Origin: CAYOKT01 sp964404605
GTDB taxonomy: Bacteria > Electryoneota > Electryoneia > Electryoneales > Electryoneaceae
Direction of reading: 5' to 3'
Length of the DNA: 21,719 bases
Assembly: GCA_964404605.1 (NCBI GenBank)
Contig: CAYOKT010000049.1
Location: 1-21,719, forward strand
Shown: positions 21,318 to 21,719 of the stretch, piece by piece
How positions within the stretch are numbered: the first letter of the stretch is position 1
Layout of the letters: every line of letters starts with the position of its first letter
Translations under genes and position numbers: made by a program
Notes under the pieces: generated by a model
The model's database searches: none
What the model was told of the DNA's origin: nothing
The model's input: the letters and a program-made list of their open reading frames with translations, nothing else

Positions 21318-21330
21318 CGCCACGTCCCTC

Positions 21331-21639
21331 TCAGGTCTTGATCTCAATGTCCACGCCGGCCGGCAATTCCAGCTTCATCAAGGCGTCGATCGTCTTGGAC
21401 GTGGAGTTGAGAATGTCGATCAGCCGCTTGTGCACCCGGGTCTCGAACTGCTCCCGGGACTTCTTGTCCACGTGCGGACTGCGCAGCACCGTGTACACCG
21501 TCCGGCGCGTCGGCAGGGGGATCGGGCCGGAAATCACCGCCCCCGTGGCGCGCGCGGTCTGAATGATCTTCTGCGTGGACTTGTCCAGCAGGTTGTGGTC
21601 GTACGCCTTAAGCCGTATGCGTATGTTCTGCCCGGCCAC
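21331..21639 (-). CDS. rpsJ: 30S ribosomal protein S10 (uS10)
   Basis: 102 residues, the normal length. It is in the 30S head and, in E. coli, also acts as NusE in transcription antitermination. It has IRIRLKAYDHNLLDKSTQKI, SGPIPLPTRRTVYTVLRSPH and DKKSREQFETRVHKRLIDI. The start is GTG 21639 with GGAGGT 5 nt upstream. It is the first gene of the S10 block. Confidence 0.98.
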   Translation of the reverse strand: MAGQNIRIRLKAYDHNLLDKSTQKIIQTARATGAVISGPIPLPTRRTVYTVLRSPHVDKKSREQFETRVHKRLIDILNSTSKTIDALMKLELPAGVDIEIKT

Positions 21640-21711
21640 CGCGACCTCCGACTATCCTACCCTGTCCTTCCCCTCGCCCTGCGGCGTTTCCGCGGCGGGG
21701 GTATCGTCACT
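21640..21711 (-). other. Leader of rpsJ between the presumed tuf end and rpsJ
   Basis: About 72 nt with a GC-rich hairpin of arms CTGCGG and CCGCGG around CGTTT, near 21679-21695 on the plus strand, then the rpsJ ribosome site. No sigma-70 promoter or T-run is seen. It is short enough that rpsJ may be co-transcribed with the upstream gene. Confidence 0.35.
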
Positions 21712-21719
21712 TTACTCCA
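21712..21719 (-). CDS. tuf: Possible last codons of tuf (Leu-Glu-stop), partial
   Basis: On the minus strand the last eight bases of the window read (N)TG GAG TAA, which allows Leu-Glu-stop. Many EF-Tu proteins end Ile-Leu-Glu, and tuf commonly sits directly upstream of rpsJ. Only two codons are visible, so this rests on gene order and is tentative. Confidence 0.3.

Noticed and set aside
1..21719. CRISPR arrays, tRNA or rRNA genes, transposase or integrase genes
   Set aside because: I saw no regularly spaced repeats, no cloverleaf-like sequence and no transposase or integrase protein in any frame.

Overview
The window is GC-rich and comes from a Gram-negative bacterium. An outer-membrane TonB-dependent receptor and a lipoprotein signal peptide show the Gram-negative envelope. 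The lineage is probably an uncultured, high-GC member or relative of the FCB superphylum (Bacteroidota/Gemmatimonadota/Zixibacteria-like). That inference rests on a carboxypeptidase-regulatory-like domain in front of the receptor plug, a very long Ala/Lys/Glu tail on ribosomal protein L17, and the SecY sequence style. Genus or species cannot be named from this sequence, and the phylum guess is weak.

Region 1 (1-4427, plus strand) is an accessory block. It holds an MFS_3/EntS-like exporter, then a strong hairpin, then a Met/His-rich lipoprotein with two FixH/YtkA-like domains. The lipoprotein overlaps by 17 nt a TonB-dependent receptor. That receptor carries C-x3-M (residues 188-192) and H-x-M (370-372), spaced much as in the copper-binding site of Pseudomonas OprC/NosA. 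The lipoprotein-receptor pair is best read as a copper acquisition unit of the outer membrane and periplasm.

Region 2 (4428-5421) has a small CoA-binding-domain protein on the minus strand. It is followed by a gene-free stretch with two repeat-like palindromic sequences and a run of exactly 100 N, which is a scaffold gap of unknown true size. Linkage between the two sides therefore depends on the assembly.

Region 3 (21639 down to 5422, minus strand) is a complete, uninterrupted S10-spc-alpha supercluster of 31 genes: rpsJ-rplC-rplD-rplW-rplB-rpsS-rplV-rpsC-rplP-rpmC-rpsQ-rplN-rplX-rplE-rpsN-rpsH-rplF-rplR-rpsE-rpmD-rplO-secY-adk-map-infA-rpmJ-rpsM-rpsK-rpsD-rpoA-rplQ. The last bases of the window read Leu-Glu-stop on the minus strand, as at the end of many tuf genes, so the str operon probably lies just upstream. 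Spacing is tight with several start/stop overlaps. Larger gaps, some holding GC-rich hairpins, occur before rplN, rpmJ and rpsD. The products build the ribosome (uS10, uL3 and so on), the Sec translocon channel, RNA polymerase alpha, IF-1, adenylate kinase and methionine aminopeptidase, so this is the core growth operon. Unusual points are the long L17 C-terminal tail, an N-terminal extension on L5, and a Cys-Asp-Cys-Cys zinc site in adenylate kinase.
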